From: Scandinavium manionii
GTDB lineage: Bacteria; Pseudomonadota; Gammaproteobacteria; Enterobacterales; Enterobacteriaceae
Direction: 5' to 3'
DNA: 64,000 nt
Assembly: GCF_024764775.1 (NCBI RefSeq)
Contig: NZ_JALIGC010000035.1
Coordinates: 124,001 to 188,000 of the forward strand
The position numbers and the translations under genes are program-made. Shown here in pieces: positions 52,143 to 60,678 of this stretch (position 1 is its first letter; every line of letters begins with the position of its first letter). Below the pieces are notes generated by a model. The model was not told the origin of the DNA and made no database searches. It saw nothing but the letters and a program-made list of their open reading frames with translations.

Positions 52143-53402
52143 ATGACCACAACCACCAATAAACCGCTGATGCCTGAAACCAGGCTAGACCGTAGCGACG
52201 AGCGTGTCAGCCACCAGGACAGCATCTCCGGCCTGCTGCGCGCGTATATCAACCGCATAAAAACAGGCGACCTGGGGATGATCCCCGTGGTCCTTGGGCT
52301 TATCATTATCTCCATCGTTTTTACCGTGCTTAACCCGATTTATCTGGCTCCGAATAACCTCGTCAATATGCTTTTCGACTGCGCCACGGTGGGCTTTATC
52401 TCGCTGGGTATCGTCTGCGTGTTGCTGCTGGGTGAGATTGACCTTTCCGTCGGGTCGATGAGCGGCCTGGCCTCGGCCATTATCGGCGTGCTGTGGGTGA
52501 ACCAGGGCTGGCCCGTCATTGGCGCAATAGCCGTTGCGCTGGCAGTGGGCGCCGCCGTAGGCCTGCTCTACGCCCAGCTTTACAGCCGCTTAGGGATGCC
52601 GAGCTTTGTGGCAACCCTTGCCGGACTGCTGGCGCTGCTCGGTATGCAGCTGTATATCCTCGGCCCGTCGGGAAGTATTAACCTGCCCTACGTTTCCCCG
52701 CTGGTGCGTTTCGGCCAGGTACTGGTGATGCCGGGCTGGCTGGCACATCTGTTTGCGTTGCTACCGGGAGTGCTAATGCTGGTCCAGGGGTTGCGCACCC
52801 GCGCGCGACGGACTCAGGCCAACCTGTCCTGCGAACCGCTCAGCTCACTTTGGGCGCGCAGCATTTTTCTCACCGCCGCGTTCGAGTTTATGGTGTTTTA
52901 TCTCAATATAGGTCGAGGTGTACCGTGGGTTTTTGGGCTGTTTATCCTCGTCGTCGTGGTACTGAACTATGCCCTGAAACGCACAAAATGGGGCCGCTCA
53001 ATGTTTGCCGTAGGGGGTAATCGCGAGGCTGCGCGCCGCTCCGGCATTAATGTACGCCGTATTTACATCAGCGCGTTTATGATTTGTTCCGTGCTGGCCA
53101 CAACCGGCGGGATCCTTGCCGCTTCACGCCTGGCTTCTGCCAGCCAGCAGGCGGGGACCGGGGATGTGAATCTTAACGCTATCGCGGCAGCGGTGATCGG
53201 CGGCACCAGCCTGTTTGGCGGACGCGGCAGCGCGTACTCTGCCCTGCTCGGCATCATCGTTATTCAGTGTATTTCCAACGGGCTGACGCTGCTCAATCTG
53301 CCGTCGTCGTTACGCTATATGATCACCGGCGGCGTGCTGGCTATTGCCGTCATTGTGGATTCGATGGCGAGGCGTTCGCGGGTGAGCCACGGTCGCGCCT
53401 GA
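52143..53402 (+). CDS. Sugar ABC importer permease, XylH/FrcC-like
   Basis: 419 residues with about ten hydrophobic helices and a hydrophilic N-terminus of about 45 residues. CVLLLGEIDLSVGSMSGLAS and the C-terminal GTSLFGGRGSAYSALLGIIV are BPD_transp_2 hallmarks; NREAARRSGINVRRIYISAF contacts the ATPase. Completes the XylFGH-type importer; the ligand might be a pentose or a product of the nearby GH3 enzyme (inference). Confidence 0.92.
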   Translation: MTTTTNKPLMPETRLDRSDERVSHQDSISGLLRAYINRIKTGDLGMIPVVLGLIIISIVFTVLNPIYLAPNNLVNMLFDCATVGFISLGIVCVLLLGEIDLSVGSMSGLASAIIGVLWVNQGWPVIGAIAVALAVGAAVGLLYAQLYSRLGMPSFVATLAGLLALLGMQLYILGPSGSINLPYVSPLVRFGQVLVMPGWLAHLFALLPGVLMLVQGLRTRARRTQANLSCEPLSSLWARSIFLTAAFEFMVFYLNIGRGVPWVFGLFILVVVVLNYALKRTKWGRSMFAVGGNREAARRSGINVRRIYISAFMICSVLATTGGILAASRLASASQQAGTGDVNLNAIAAAVIGGTSLFGGRGSAYSALLGIIVIQCISNGLTLLNLPSSLRYMITGGVLAIAVIVDSMARRSRVSHGRA

Positions 53403-53420
53403 ATTCAGAAAAGAGGGGAA

Positions 53421-53474
53421 GCGCAGAAACCGGGGTCACAACGTCCGTTGACGTACCCGGGATGGTTTCTGCGC
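53421..53474. terminator. Long hairpin between convergent ABC permease and HAD genes
   Basis: GCGCAGAAACC (53421-53431) and GGTTTCTGCGC (53464-53474) are perfect 11-base arms. Inside, GGGGT pairs with ACCC and CAACG with CGTTG, so most of the 54 bases fold into one stem. No T-run follows. It probably separates the two convergent operons. Confidence 0.6.
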
Positions 53475-53494
53475 CGCCCTGGTAGGGGCAAACG

Positions 53495-54148
53495 TCAGGC
53501 GAGCGCTGGCTGCAAAGCATCAATAAGTTCTTCAAGCGTTGGATAGCGCCCGAGCGCCGCCGAAAACTTTACGTCCTGGTAATCGGCGGCCACCACAAAG
53601 GTTTCGATTTTTGCCCGCCGGGCGGCGGTAAAACCACTCAGACTGTCCTCAATGACTCGGCACTCCCTGGCCTCCAGCCCCAGCTTAAACATCACCTTAT
53701 GATAGACAGCGGGATGAGGCTTGCCGAAAGGCTCCTCGTCCGCGCTGCATACCACGTCAAACCAGTCCCACAGCTTCAGTCGGTCAAACACTGCTTCAAT
53801 TATCTGTTTACAGGATGACGTCGCCAGCGCCAGGCGGTAACCTGCGGCCCGGAAGCTGCGCAGTGCCTGATCCAGCCCGCTCATAGCCACGCCCTCGCTG
53901 CGAATGGCGGCGCAAACCCGCGCGACAATCTGCACTTCGACCTGCCGCGAAGAGATGCTCAACGCGTATCTTTCACACCATAGCCTTGCAATATCATCAA
54001 TCCGTTTCCCCTTGGTGGTGCTTTCGCATTCCTCAACCGTTATCGCAATTCCCTGTTTTGCCAGCACCTCGATTTGGGCCCGCTGCCAGAAGCCTTCCGA
54101 ATCGATAATGACGCCGTCCATATCAAAAATAACCGCTTGTACGCTCAT
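53495..54148 (-). CDS. HAD-superfamily phosphatase, HxpB (YniC)-like
   Basis: 217 residues. Motif I DMDGVIIDSE, motif II ALATSS, motif III lysine in EEPFGKPHPAVY and motif IV VIEDSLSGFTAA are all present with the alpha-helical cap (EGFWQRAQIEVLAKQG). HxpB-type enzymes dephosphorylate 2-deoxyglucose-6-P and hexitol phosphates. It is the fourth gene after dalD-dalK-dalT (51-base gap), which suggests removal of a toxic sugar-alcohol or pentulose phosphate formed during pentitol use (inference). Confidence 0.9.
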   Translation of the reverse strand: MSVQAVIFDMDGVIIDSEGFWQRAQIEVLAKQGIAITVEECESTTKGKRIDDIARLWCERYALSISSRQVEVQIVARVCAAIRSEGVAMSGLDQALRSFRAAGYRLALATSSCKQIIEAVFDRLKLWDWFDVVCSADEEPFGKPHPAVYHKVMFKLGLEARECRVIEDSLSGFTAARRAKIETFVVAADYQDVKFSAALGRYPTLEELIDALQPALA

Positions 54149-54199
54149 TGCTGTTCCTGTTCCATTAGCGGCTGGCAGGGTACGCCAGCCGTCACTGTC

Positions 54200-55480
54200 T
54201 TAAGACGCCCGCACCACCGCGTTGTCGGTTTTATCCACACGGCTTTCAAAGCCAGGCTGTTCAACACGAATAAAGTGGCAAAGGAAAAAGGCGATGATAT
54301 AAAGCGTGGTGTAGGCAATCACCACCCCAATGGTGCTGAAGTACGGCAGCAGCACTACCGCAATTGCTGGTGCCAGGAAGTTAGACAAGCCCGCAGAGAG
54401 ATTGTAGACCGAAATCGCAGCCCCTTTGTGACGCGGCTCGAGCGCCGGGAAAACGGCCGCCATCGGCACGAATGCCGCGACGAAAATCCCCAGAGAAATA
54501 GCCGGAAGTAGCGCCATGGCGAAGTTATGCCCGAAATGCTGCGGCACGTAGTAGAACGCCAGGCTTGAAAGGGCCATACCGATGCAGCCGAACCAACGGA
54601 CGACGCGCATCCAGCCCATTTTTTCCGCCACTATGCCCCAGAAAATATTCGAGAAAATGGTCGTAAAGAAGAATACCGCCCACACCTGGAGCCACTCAGA
54701 GGTGCTGAAGCCCAGCTCATCGACGAACATCAGCGGCATGATTACCGCAAAGCCAAACAGCGACAACGTGTTGATAATGCGCACCATACTCGAATACATA
54801 ATGCTACGGTTGGTATAGAGCAGCGTAATCGCCCGGCTCAGCTCGTTGAGTTTCTCTTTGGTCGTCAGGTTATGCATGTGCGTTGGGGTATGCACGTTAC
54901 GCAGGGAGATCATCGCAATCACCCCGCCCGCCAGGCAGAAGAACAGCGCCATCCACAGCGTACCCAGTTCGCCAACCAGTGGAATGGTAAAACTCGGAAT
55001 GTAGCTGCCCGCCACGCCAATACCAATCGAATAGACCGCCCAGTACCAGCCCAGCGCGGAGCTGGCATTCTCGCTCTTCACGTTATGGATAATCACCACG
55101 ATGAAGGAGTAGAGGAACAGCGGGTACGCAAAACCGCGAATGCCGTAGAACAGCAGGATCAGCGCGTAGTTAGCATGCCCCAGACCGAAGGTCAGGAACA
55201 GCACGTGGAACACACACCACAGCACAAATCCGATAAACATGGTTTTCTGCGGCGTAATAATTTCGGCAACCACCCCGGAAACCCAGGCGGACAGCGCGGC
55301 GGCGAGGCCATAGAGCGTAAAGGCAAACGATGCCTGGGCGGGCGAAAAGCCCAGCTCTTTGATGTAGTGAGAGAGGAACGCCAGCTCAAACCCGTCACCG
55401 GTCATGAATACGGCGATAGCGATATAGCCCCACAGCAGGTGAAGCGGTAATCCAAACCATTGTTTATTCGCAACGGACAT
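54200..55480 (-). CDS. dalT: D-arabinitol MFS transporter DalT
   Basis: 426 residues with 12 hydrophobic helices. WGYIAIAVFMTGDGFELAFL, GFSPAQASFAFTLYGLAAAL and NVKSENASSALGWYWAVYSI are very close to Klebsiella DalT and also to its paralogue RbtT. It imports D-arabinitol with protons. Because no rbtT is seen after rbtK, it may also serve ribitol. It lies 64 bases after dalK. Confidence 0.9.
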   Translation of the reverse strand: MSVANKQWFGLPLHLLWGYIAIAVFMTGDGFELAFLSHYIKELGFSPAQASFAFTLYGLAAALSAWVSGVVAEIITPQKTMFIGFVLWCVFHVLFLTFGLGHANYALILLFYGIRGFAYPLFLYSFIVVIIHNVKSENASSALGWYWAVYSIGIGVAGSYIPSFTIPLVGELGTLWMALFFCLAGGVIAMISLRNVHTPTHMHNLTTKEKLNELSRAITLLYTNRSIMYSSMVRIINTLSLFGFAVIMPLMFVDELGFSTSEWLQVWAVFFFTTIFSNIFWGIVAEKMGWMRVVRWFGCIGMALSSLAFYYVPQHFGHNFAMALLPAISLGIFVAAFVPMAAVFPALEPRHKGAAISVYNLSAGLSNFLAPAIAVVLLPYFSTIGVVIAYTTLYIIAFFLCHFIRVEQPGFESRVDKTDNAVVRAS

Positions 55481-55544
55481 AGTGACCTCGTTTCTTTTGT
55501 ACAGGGTAAGCCCGGCCGCAGCCGGGTCACTTTTATTATTAAAA

Positions 55545-57008
55545 TCAGAAGGTTCTATAATTCAGATCGTTCAGGTAGAGCGCCGTAAAGTGCGCGTAGC
55601 GTTTCATCAACGCGGCATGCTGCTGAGCCCGTGGCGACCAGCTCTGGTATATTTCAGGTTTTCTGCAAACCGATGCCAGATCTTTACCCGCCGCCAGACA
55701 GGCCAGACGGGCTGCCCCGAGCGCACCGCCGGTTTCGCCCCCCTTGTGGGTGACAATAGGCATATTGAGCACGTCCGCCAGCAGCTGCGCCCAGAATGGA
55801 CTACGGGCACCACCGCCGACCAATGAACACTGCTCGATGTGCGTACCACTTTCCTGCAACACCCGCAGTCCATCTGCAAGACCGAAGCTCACGCCTTCCA
55901 GCACCGCATACCCCATGGTGGCGCGACTGCTGGCATGCGTTAGCCCGTGGAAAATGCCCTTCGCATTCGGATCGTTATGAGGTGTGCGTTCCCCGGAAAG
56001 ATATGGCAGGAACATGGGTGCCTCCGCCTTTTCCTGCTCGCTCAGCTGCGCGACTTCCTCAAGCAACGCCGTTTCGGTCACACCCACCAGTCGGCAGAAC
56101 CATTGCAGGCAGCTGGCAGCGCTCAGCATGACGCTCATCTGATGCCAGCGATTGGGCAGCACGTGGCAAAACGCATGCACCGCAGAGGCCGGCGCCGGGC
56201 GATAGGCTTCGTTAACCACAAACAGCACGCCGGAGGTGCCCAGAGAAATAAACGCATCCCCTGGGTTAACCGCCCCCACGCCTATGGCACTGACCGCGTT
56301 GTCTCCCCCCCCACCGGCGACCACCACCGACGGGTTAAGCCCCCAGCGCGCGGCGATTTCCGGGGAAAGCGTGGCAGAGGCGTCACAGCCTTCCACCAGC
56401 GCTGGCATGTTGTGCCTGGACAGACCGCACTTAGCAAGCAGGCTGTCTGACCAGTCGCGGCGCGCCACGTCCAGCCAGAGCGTGCCTGCCGCGTCGGACA
56501 TGTCAGAGATTTTTTTCCCCGTCATTCGCAGCCGCAGGTAATCCTTCGGCAGCAAAACCGAGTCGATACGTTTGAAGTTTTCTGGCTCATGCCTGCGAAC
56601 CCACAGCAGCTTCGGTGCGGTAAATCCCGGCATAGCGAGGTTCCCGGCCACCGCGTGAAGCTCTGGGGCTATTTCTTCCAGCTCCGCGCATTCCTGCGAG
56701 CTGCGGGTGTCGTTCCACAGAATGGCCGGGCGGATCACATTGTCTGACTCATCCAGCAACACCGCGCCGTGCATCTGCCCGGAGAGACCAACGGCTTTAA
56801 TTGCCGACCAGTGCTGTTCACATTTCTCTTTCAGCGTGCTCATCAGGTAGTCGGTGGCCTCCCACCAGGCCTGTGGGCTTTGTTCTGACCAGTGCGGATG
56901 GGGCCGCTGTATGGTCAGCGGTGCGCTGTGGCTGGTCACGATGTCACCGTTTTCGTCAATGACCAGCGCTTTTACTTCTGAGGTGCCGAGATCGATGCCT
57001 AAGTACAT
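55545..57008 (-). CDS. dalK: D-xylulose kinase DalK (FGGY family)
   Basis: 487 residues. MYLGIDLGTSEVKALVIDEN, VGLSGQMHGAVLLDE, LPKDYLRLRMTG, SLGTSGVLFVV, LPYLSGERTPHNDPNAKGIF and SLVGGGARSPFWAQLLADVL are xylulokinase hallmarks. It phosphorylates the D-xylulose made by DalD to xylulose-5-phosphate for the pentose phosphate pathway. It starts 10 bases after the dalD stop. Confidence 0.94.
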   Translation of the reverse strand: MYLGIDLGTSEVKALVIDENGDIVTSHSAPLTIQRPHPHWSEQSPQAWWEATDYLMSTLKEKCEQHWSAIKAVGLSGQMHGAVLLDESDNVIRPAILWNDTRSSQECAELEEIAPELHAVAGNLAMPGFTAPKLLWVRRHEPENFKRIDSVLLPKDYLRLRMTGKKISDMSDAAGTLWLDVARRDWSDSLLAKCGLSRHNMPALVEGCDASATLSPEIAARWGLNPSVVVAGGGGDNAVSAIGVGAVNPGDAFISLGTSGVLFVVNEAYRPAPASAVHAFCHVLPNRWHQMSVMLSAASCLQWFCRLVGVTETALLEEVAQLSEQEKAEAPMFLPYLSGERTPHNDPNAKGIFHGLTHASSRATMGYAVLEGVSFGLADGLRVLQESGTHIEQCSLVGGGARSPFWAQLLADVLNMPIVTHKGGETGGALGAARLACLAAGKDLASVCRKPEIYQSWSPRAQQHAALMKRYAHFTALYLNDLNYRTF

Positions 57009-57018
57009 GATGTATTCC

Positions 57019-58383
57019 TCAGCGGATCAGCGAATAAACAGCCTGAATTTTTTCACGCAGCAGCGCGGTGAAATCGTCCCGCTGCGCTAATTCCCCGAAC
57101 AACGCTTTGTCACCGGCGTAAAGCGCCACGGGATCTTCGGCATTGAACATGGCATGCACCGCATTTGCGTCCAGAATGCCGTCCTGGTATTCATACGGCA
57201 GCAGGCCCTTATGCCACTGCTCCATGAAGACAAAGAACAGCGCTGGCAGCATGGCGGTCGCGTGCGGCACGGTACCGCGCTGATAGCATTCGATCATCGT
57301 CGGAGTCATCATCGCCGGGATTTTCGAGAAACCGTCCGCCGCCACGCGCTGATTGGTATCTTCGATATACGGATTGGTGAAACGCTTCAGAACCACGTCG
57401 CGGTAGGTCGGCAGGTCAATGCCGTTATCGCCCAGGCTTGGGATCACATCTTCGGTGACGTAGCGGTCGGCCACGGCGTAGATAGCATCCGTGAGAGTGC
57501 TTTCGTGAATAAACGTCCTCCCCATCAGCGTGCCCGCCCAGGCAATGCAGCTATGGGAGGCGTTCAGGATACGGATTTTCGCCTCTTCGTAAGGGATGAC
57601 CGACTCGACCATCTCCACGCCAACGGCCTCAAGATCCGGGCGAACGTCGCGGAAAGTGTCCTCAACCACCCACTGGATAAAGGTTTCACCCATCACCGGA
57701 GCGTTATCGTCAATGCCGGTCTGCGCTTTGATGCGCGCAGGCAGATCCGCCGCCGGACGAGGAGTAATGCGGTCAACCATCGTGTTCGGGCAGGTCGCAT
57801 TGGCTGCCAGCCACGCGATGACGGGCTGCTTGCCGCACAGTTCGAGGAACTCCACCAGCCCGTCGTGGAAACGCTCACCGTTGTGGCGCACGTTATCGCA
57901 GTTCAGCAAGGTCAGAGGACCCGCGCCGTTTGCCATACGTTGCTCAAGGATACGAGTGATAACGCCATAAATCGTTTTGTTGCCGCCCTTCAGGTCACCG
58001 GCCAGATCGACATTTGCGACCTCCAGCCTGTGGGAGGTGTTCAGGTAGTAACCCGCTTCCGTCACGGTGAATGCGATGACTTTGGTTTCCGGCTTCGCTC
58101 CTTCTGAAATCAGCGGCTGCAGGTCAGCCTGCCATGGCAGCAGTTTCTGAATGGAGGTGATCTCTTCATACGCCCTTTCTCCTTCCGGGCTGACCGTTTC
58201 CAGCACGTAGCGGCCCTTCTGCGCCGTCAGAGCGGCGACGACATGTTCCGCATCATTGCGTATATTCCCTGCAGCGATGTGCCAGCGGGTATCCCCCTGA
58301 GCAATCAAACGGTGCAAGTACCAGGCCTGATGTGCGCGGTGAAAAGATCCCAGACCAATGTGTAACCAGGTATTCGTAGTCAT
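57019..58383 (-). CDS. dalD: D-arabinitol 4-dehydrogenase DalD
   Basis: 454 residues, long-chain mannitol dehydrogenase family. WLHIGLGSFHRAHQAWYLHR, GPLTLLNCDNVRHNGERFHD, VDRITPRPAADLPARI and the catalytic Lys region VVLKRFTNPYIEDTNQRVAADGFSK correspond closely to Klebsiella DalD (455 aa). Oxidises D-arabinitol to D-xylulose with NAD+. ATG 58383 follows GGAGAG by 7 bases; five more codons upstream are open. First gene of dalDKT plus the HAD gene, divergent from dalR. Confidence 0.95.
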   Translation of the reverse strand: MTTNTWLHIGLGSFHRAHQAWYLHRLIAQGDTRWHIAAGNIRNDAEHVVAALTAQKGRYVLETVSPEGERAYEEITSIQKLLPWQADLQPLISEGAKPETKVIAFTVTEAGYYLNTSHRLEVANVDLAGDLKGGNKTIYGVITRILEQRMANGAGPLTLLNCDNVRHNGERFHDGLVEFLELCGKQPVIAWLAANATCPNTMVDRITPRPAADLPARIKAQTGIDDNAPVMGETFIQWVVEDTFRDVRPDLEAVGVEMVESVIPYEEAKIRILNASHSCIAWAGTLMGRTFIHESTLTDAIYAVADRYVTEDVIPSLGDNGIDLPTYRDVVLKRFTNPYIEDTNQRVAADGFSKIPAMMTPTMIECYQRGTVPHATAMLPALFFVFMEQWHKGLLPYEYQDGILDANAVHAMFNAEDPVALYAGDKALFGELAQRDDFTALLREKIQAVYSLIR

Positions 58384-58568
58384 GACGTAGCTCTCCATTC
58401 AGATTTGTGAACTGAATGTAATTGAACATTTAATTAAATTAAGAGCGTTACATCACAAAAGAGCAAATGACCTATTAAATTACAAATGACCAGATGCAGA
58501 TAAATTAGTGTTGCCTGCCTGGCCTGCACACGCCAGAATGCAGGTATCACAACGGGAACAAGCTTTCC

Positions 58569-59537
58569 GTGTCCCCTTCTAAGGTGCTGAAAAAATTGAT
58601 AACTGAAGACGATATCCGGTTGGATCAGAAAGTACGCGCCGCGTGGATGTACTACATTGCCGGACAAAACCAGAGCGAGATAGCCACCCAGCTCGGGACC
58701 TCCCGGCCTGTCGTACAGCGCCTGCTGGCGGCGGCTAAAGAAGAAGGCATCGTCTCCATCGGTCTTAACCACCCGGTGGCCAGTTGCCTGAACTACGCGC
58801 AAATGCTGAAAGAGAAATACGATCTTATCGAGTGCAGCGTTGTCCCCGCTTTTACCCGCGACATGACGCTCGACAGCGTCTCCTTCGGTTGCTATCAGCT
58901 GATGAAGAAATATCTTCACAGCGATGAGGATAAGGTGGTTGGCGTGGGCTCAGGCTTAACGCTAAAAAAAACCATCCGGCGGATTGATTTCGACAGCGCC
59001 AATACGCGCTGTGTGGCATTAATCAGCGCCATGAACGCGGACGGGAAGTGTAACTACTATGACGATGTACCGCTGCTGCTGGCCAGTAAAATCCAGGCCA
59101 ATTATTATCAGTGGCCTGCGCCTCGCTACGCGCAGACGTCGCTGGAACATCAGATGTGGTGCTCGAACCGCCTGTTTAACAACGTCTCCGATGTCGCGCT
59201 GGATGCAGACGTTATTTTCGTCGGCATCGGCGCGCTGACGCAGGACAGCCCTATCGTGAAAGACGGTTTCATCACCCTCGAACAGTTGGATACGCTGACC
59301 TCGCAGGGGGCCATCGGGGAGATTCTGGGCCGCTTTATTGATGCCAGCGGCGACGTGGTAGAGAGCGATATCAACAATCTGATCACCAGCTTTGATATCC
59401 GCCGCAGCCCGTGTCCGCGCATTGCCGCCGCCTGCGGTGAGGATAAGCGCAGTGTGATTTTCTCGGCGCTTAAGGGCAAGTGGATTAACGGCCTGGTGAC
59501 CGATGAGCACACCGCCCGGTGGCTGCTGACCCGCTAA
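58569..59537 (+). CDS. dalR: DalR, SorC-family regulator of D-arabinitol use
   Basis: 322 residues from GTG 58569, which follows GGGAA; a second GTG at 58584 is also possible. HTH at about 35-65 (QNQSEIATQLGTSRPVVQRL), followed by the SorC sugar-binding domain (VGVGSGLTLKKTIRRI; FVGIGALTQDSPIVKDGFIT; GEILGRFIDASGDVV). It probably represses or activates dalDKT from the 170-base divergent gap, which is AT-rich and contains the imperfect dyad CATTTAATTAAATT near 58430. Its stop overlaps that of rbtR. Confidence 0.88.
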   Translation: MSPSKVLKKLITEDDIRLDQKVRAAWMYYIAGQNQSEIATQLGTSRPVVQRLLAAAKEEGIVSIGLNHPVASCLNYAQMLKEKYDLIECSVVPAFTRDMTLDSVSFGCYQLMKKYLHSDEDKVVGVGSGLTLKKTIRRIDFDSANTRCVALISAMNADGKCNYYDDVPLLLASKIQANYYQWPAPRYAQTSLEHQMWCSNRLFNNVSDVALDADVIFVGIGALTQDSPIVKDGFITLEQLDTLTSQGAIGEILGRFIDASGDVVESDINNLITSFDIRRSPCPRIAAACGEDKRSVIFSALKGKWINGLVTDEHTARWLLTR

Positions 59538-59543
59538 AGCGGG
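59530..59543. terminator. Hairpin spanning the overlapping stop codons of dalR and rbtR
   Basis: CCCGC-TAAA-GCGGG forms a 5-base stem whose loop includes the dalR TAA. The two convergent genes overlap by 4 bases, so both stop codons lie in this structure. Too short to be a strong terminator. Confidence 0.4.
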
Positions 59544-60595
59544 CTGCCGATAGTGAGCGTGGGCGGGATTTCGATGCACTGAATTTTGGCGTCGCCGGAA
59601 TCGATAATTGAAAACGCCGCTTCCAGCATCGCCGGGACATCCTGACGCACCATATCGATATCGTGACCCAACAGCGGCACGAACGGATCCCAGTCAAAGC
59701 AGCCCATCGGCGGCTGCTGCGTGCCAGTTTGCCCACGGGCGGACAACCACTGCACCACCCCTTCCAGCGAAATGGTCGAATTGACAAACAGGCCGTAGAC
59801 GCCATCTTCCGGCGGCATAAAATCCGCCAGGCTCGCCTGAACATGCTTTGGCGAGTAGCCGTCAACAAAGGTGTTTTTAGCTGACACGACAAGGCCCGCC
59901 GCCTGATGCGCATCCCGAAAGCCGCGCAGACGTTCACGGGTGTTGTGGTCGTTGCGCCTGCCGCCAATAAACGTCAGCGCGACCTTCTTGCCAAAGCGCT
60001 TCTCAGCGTTGAGCAGAATACGTTCGGTCAGTGCCTTTGCTCCGGCGTAGTTATCGGAGATAACCGAAGGCGCGAGCGTGCCCGGCAGGTCGAGATTCAG
60101 CGTGTGAACGCCCGCCTGCGAACACAGCTCAGAGATTTCATCAGGCCGCGTCGCCCCGGTCGCAATCACCCATTCAACCTGCCAGGAGAGCATGGTACGC
60201 ACCGCCTCCAGTTCCAGCTCCGGGTCGCGGCGGGTACAGGTGATAATCGGGAACAGGCCGCGTTCACGCGCCATCTCTTCAAATTTTTCGACAATGGAGC
60301 CGAAGTAGCGGTTATCGTATTTCGGTACAATCATACCAATCACGCGGGATTTATCTTTGCGCAGCAGGCTGGCCTGCCGATTGACCGCGTAGCCCTGCTC
60401 CTGAGCCACCTGGGTGACTTTCTCGGCCAGCTTCGCGCTGATGCGGCGCTTCTTCCAGTTACCATTAAGAATGGCGCTCACCGCACTTGCCGACACCCCG
60501 GTCATTTCTGCCAGATCGTAAATCGTTATTTTCTTCGTTTTCCTGGTGCGTATCACAAATTTCTCTCTCCGTTTTTTATCGGGCTTGCTGCACAT
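59534..60595 (-). CDS. rbtR: RbtR, LacI-family repressor of ribitol use
   Basis: 353 residues. The LacI HTH (ITIYDLAEMTGVSASAVSAI) with hinge (NRQASLLRKDKSRVIGMIVP) is followed by a periplasmic-binding-like domain (NRYFGSIVEKFEEMARERGL, WVIATGATRPDEISELCSQA, PMGCFDWDPFVPLLGHDIDM). The ATG at 60595 (MCSKPDKKRR) was chosen over the much longer open frame; a GTG at VIRTRK is an alternative. It is divergent from rbtD-rbtK, with a near-palindromic operator between. The arrangement matches the Klebsiella dal/rbt locus. Confidence 0.87.
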   Translation of the reverse strand: MCSKPDKKRREKFVIRTRKTKKITIYDLAEMTGVSASAVSAILNGNWKKRRISAKLAEKVTQVAQEQGYAVNRQASLLRKDKSRVIGMIVPKYDNRYFGSIVEKFEEMARERGLFPIITCTRRDPELELEAVRTMLSWQVEWVIATGATRPDEISELCSQAGVHTLNLDLPGTLAPSVISDNYAGAKALTERILLNAEKRFGKKVALTFIGGRRNDHNTRERLRGFRDAHQAAGLVVSAKNTFVDGYSPKHVQASLADFMPPEDGVYGLFVNSTISLEGVVQWLSARGQTGTQQPPMGCFDWDPFVPLLGHDIDMVRQDVPAMLEAAFSIIDSGDAKIQCIEIPPTLTIGSPL

Positions 60596-60613
60596 TTCAT
60601 CTGGTGCTAAATC

Positions 60614-60631
60614 TGCTCTATCGATTGAGCA
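60614..60631. promoter_or_regulatory. Candidate RbtR operator
   Basis: TGCTCTATCGATTGAGCA is an 18-base dyad, symmetrical at 16 of 18 positions with a central CG, the form typical of LacI-family operators. It lies between the rbtR and rbtD start codons. Confidence 0.65.
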
Positions 60632-60678
60632 ATTTGTATTACATCCCAATAATCTGCCTGGCTGACAAGGATTATAAA

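Noticed and set aside
57154..58107. 317-codon plus-strand open frame
   Set aside because: It is antisense to dalD, a highly conserved dehydrogenase; the translation is Arg/His-rich noise typical of GC-rich antisense frames.
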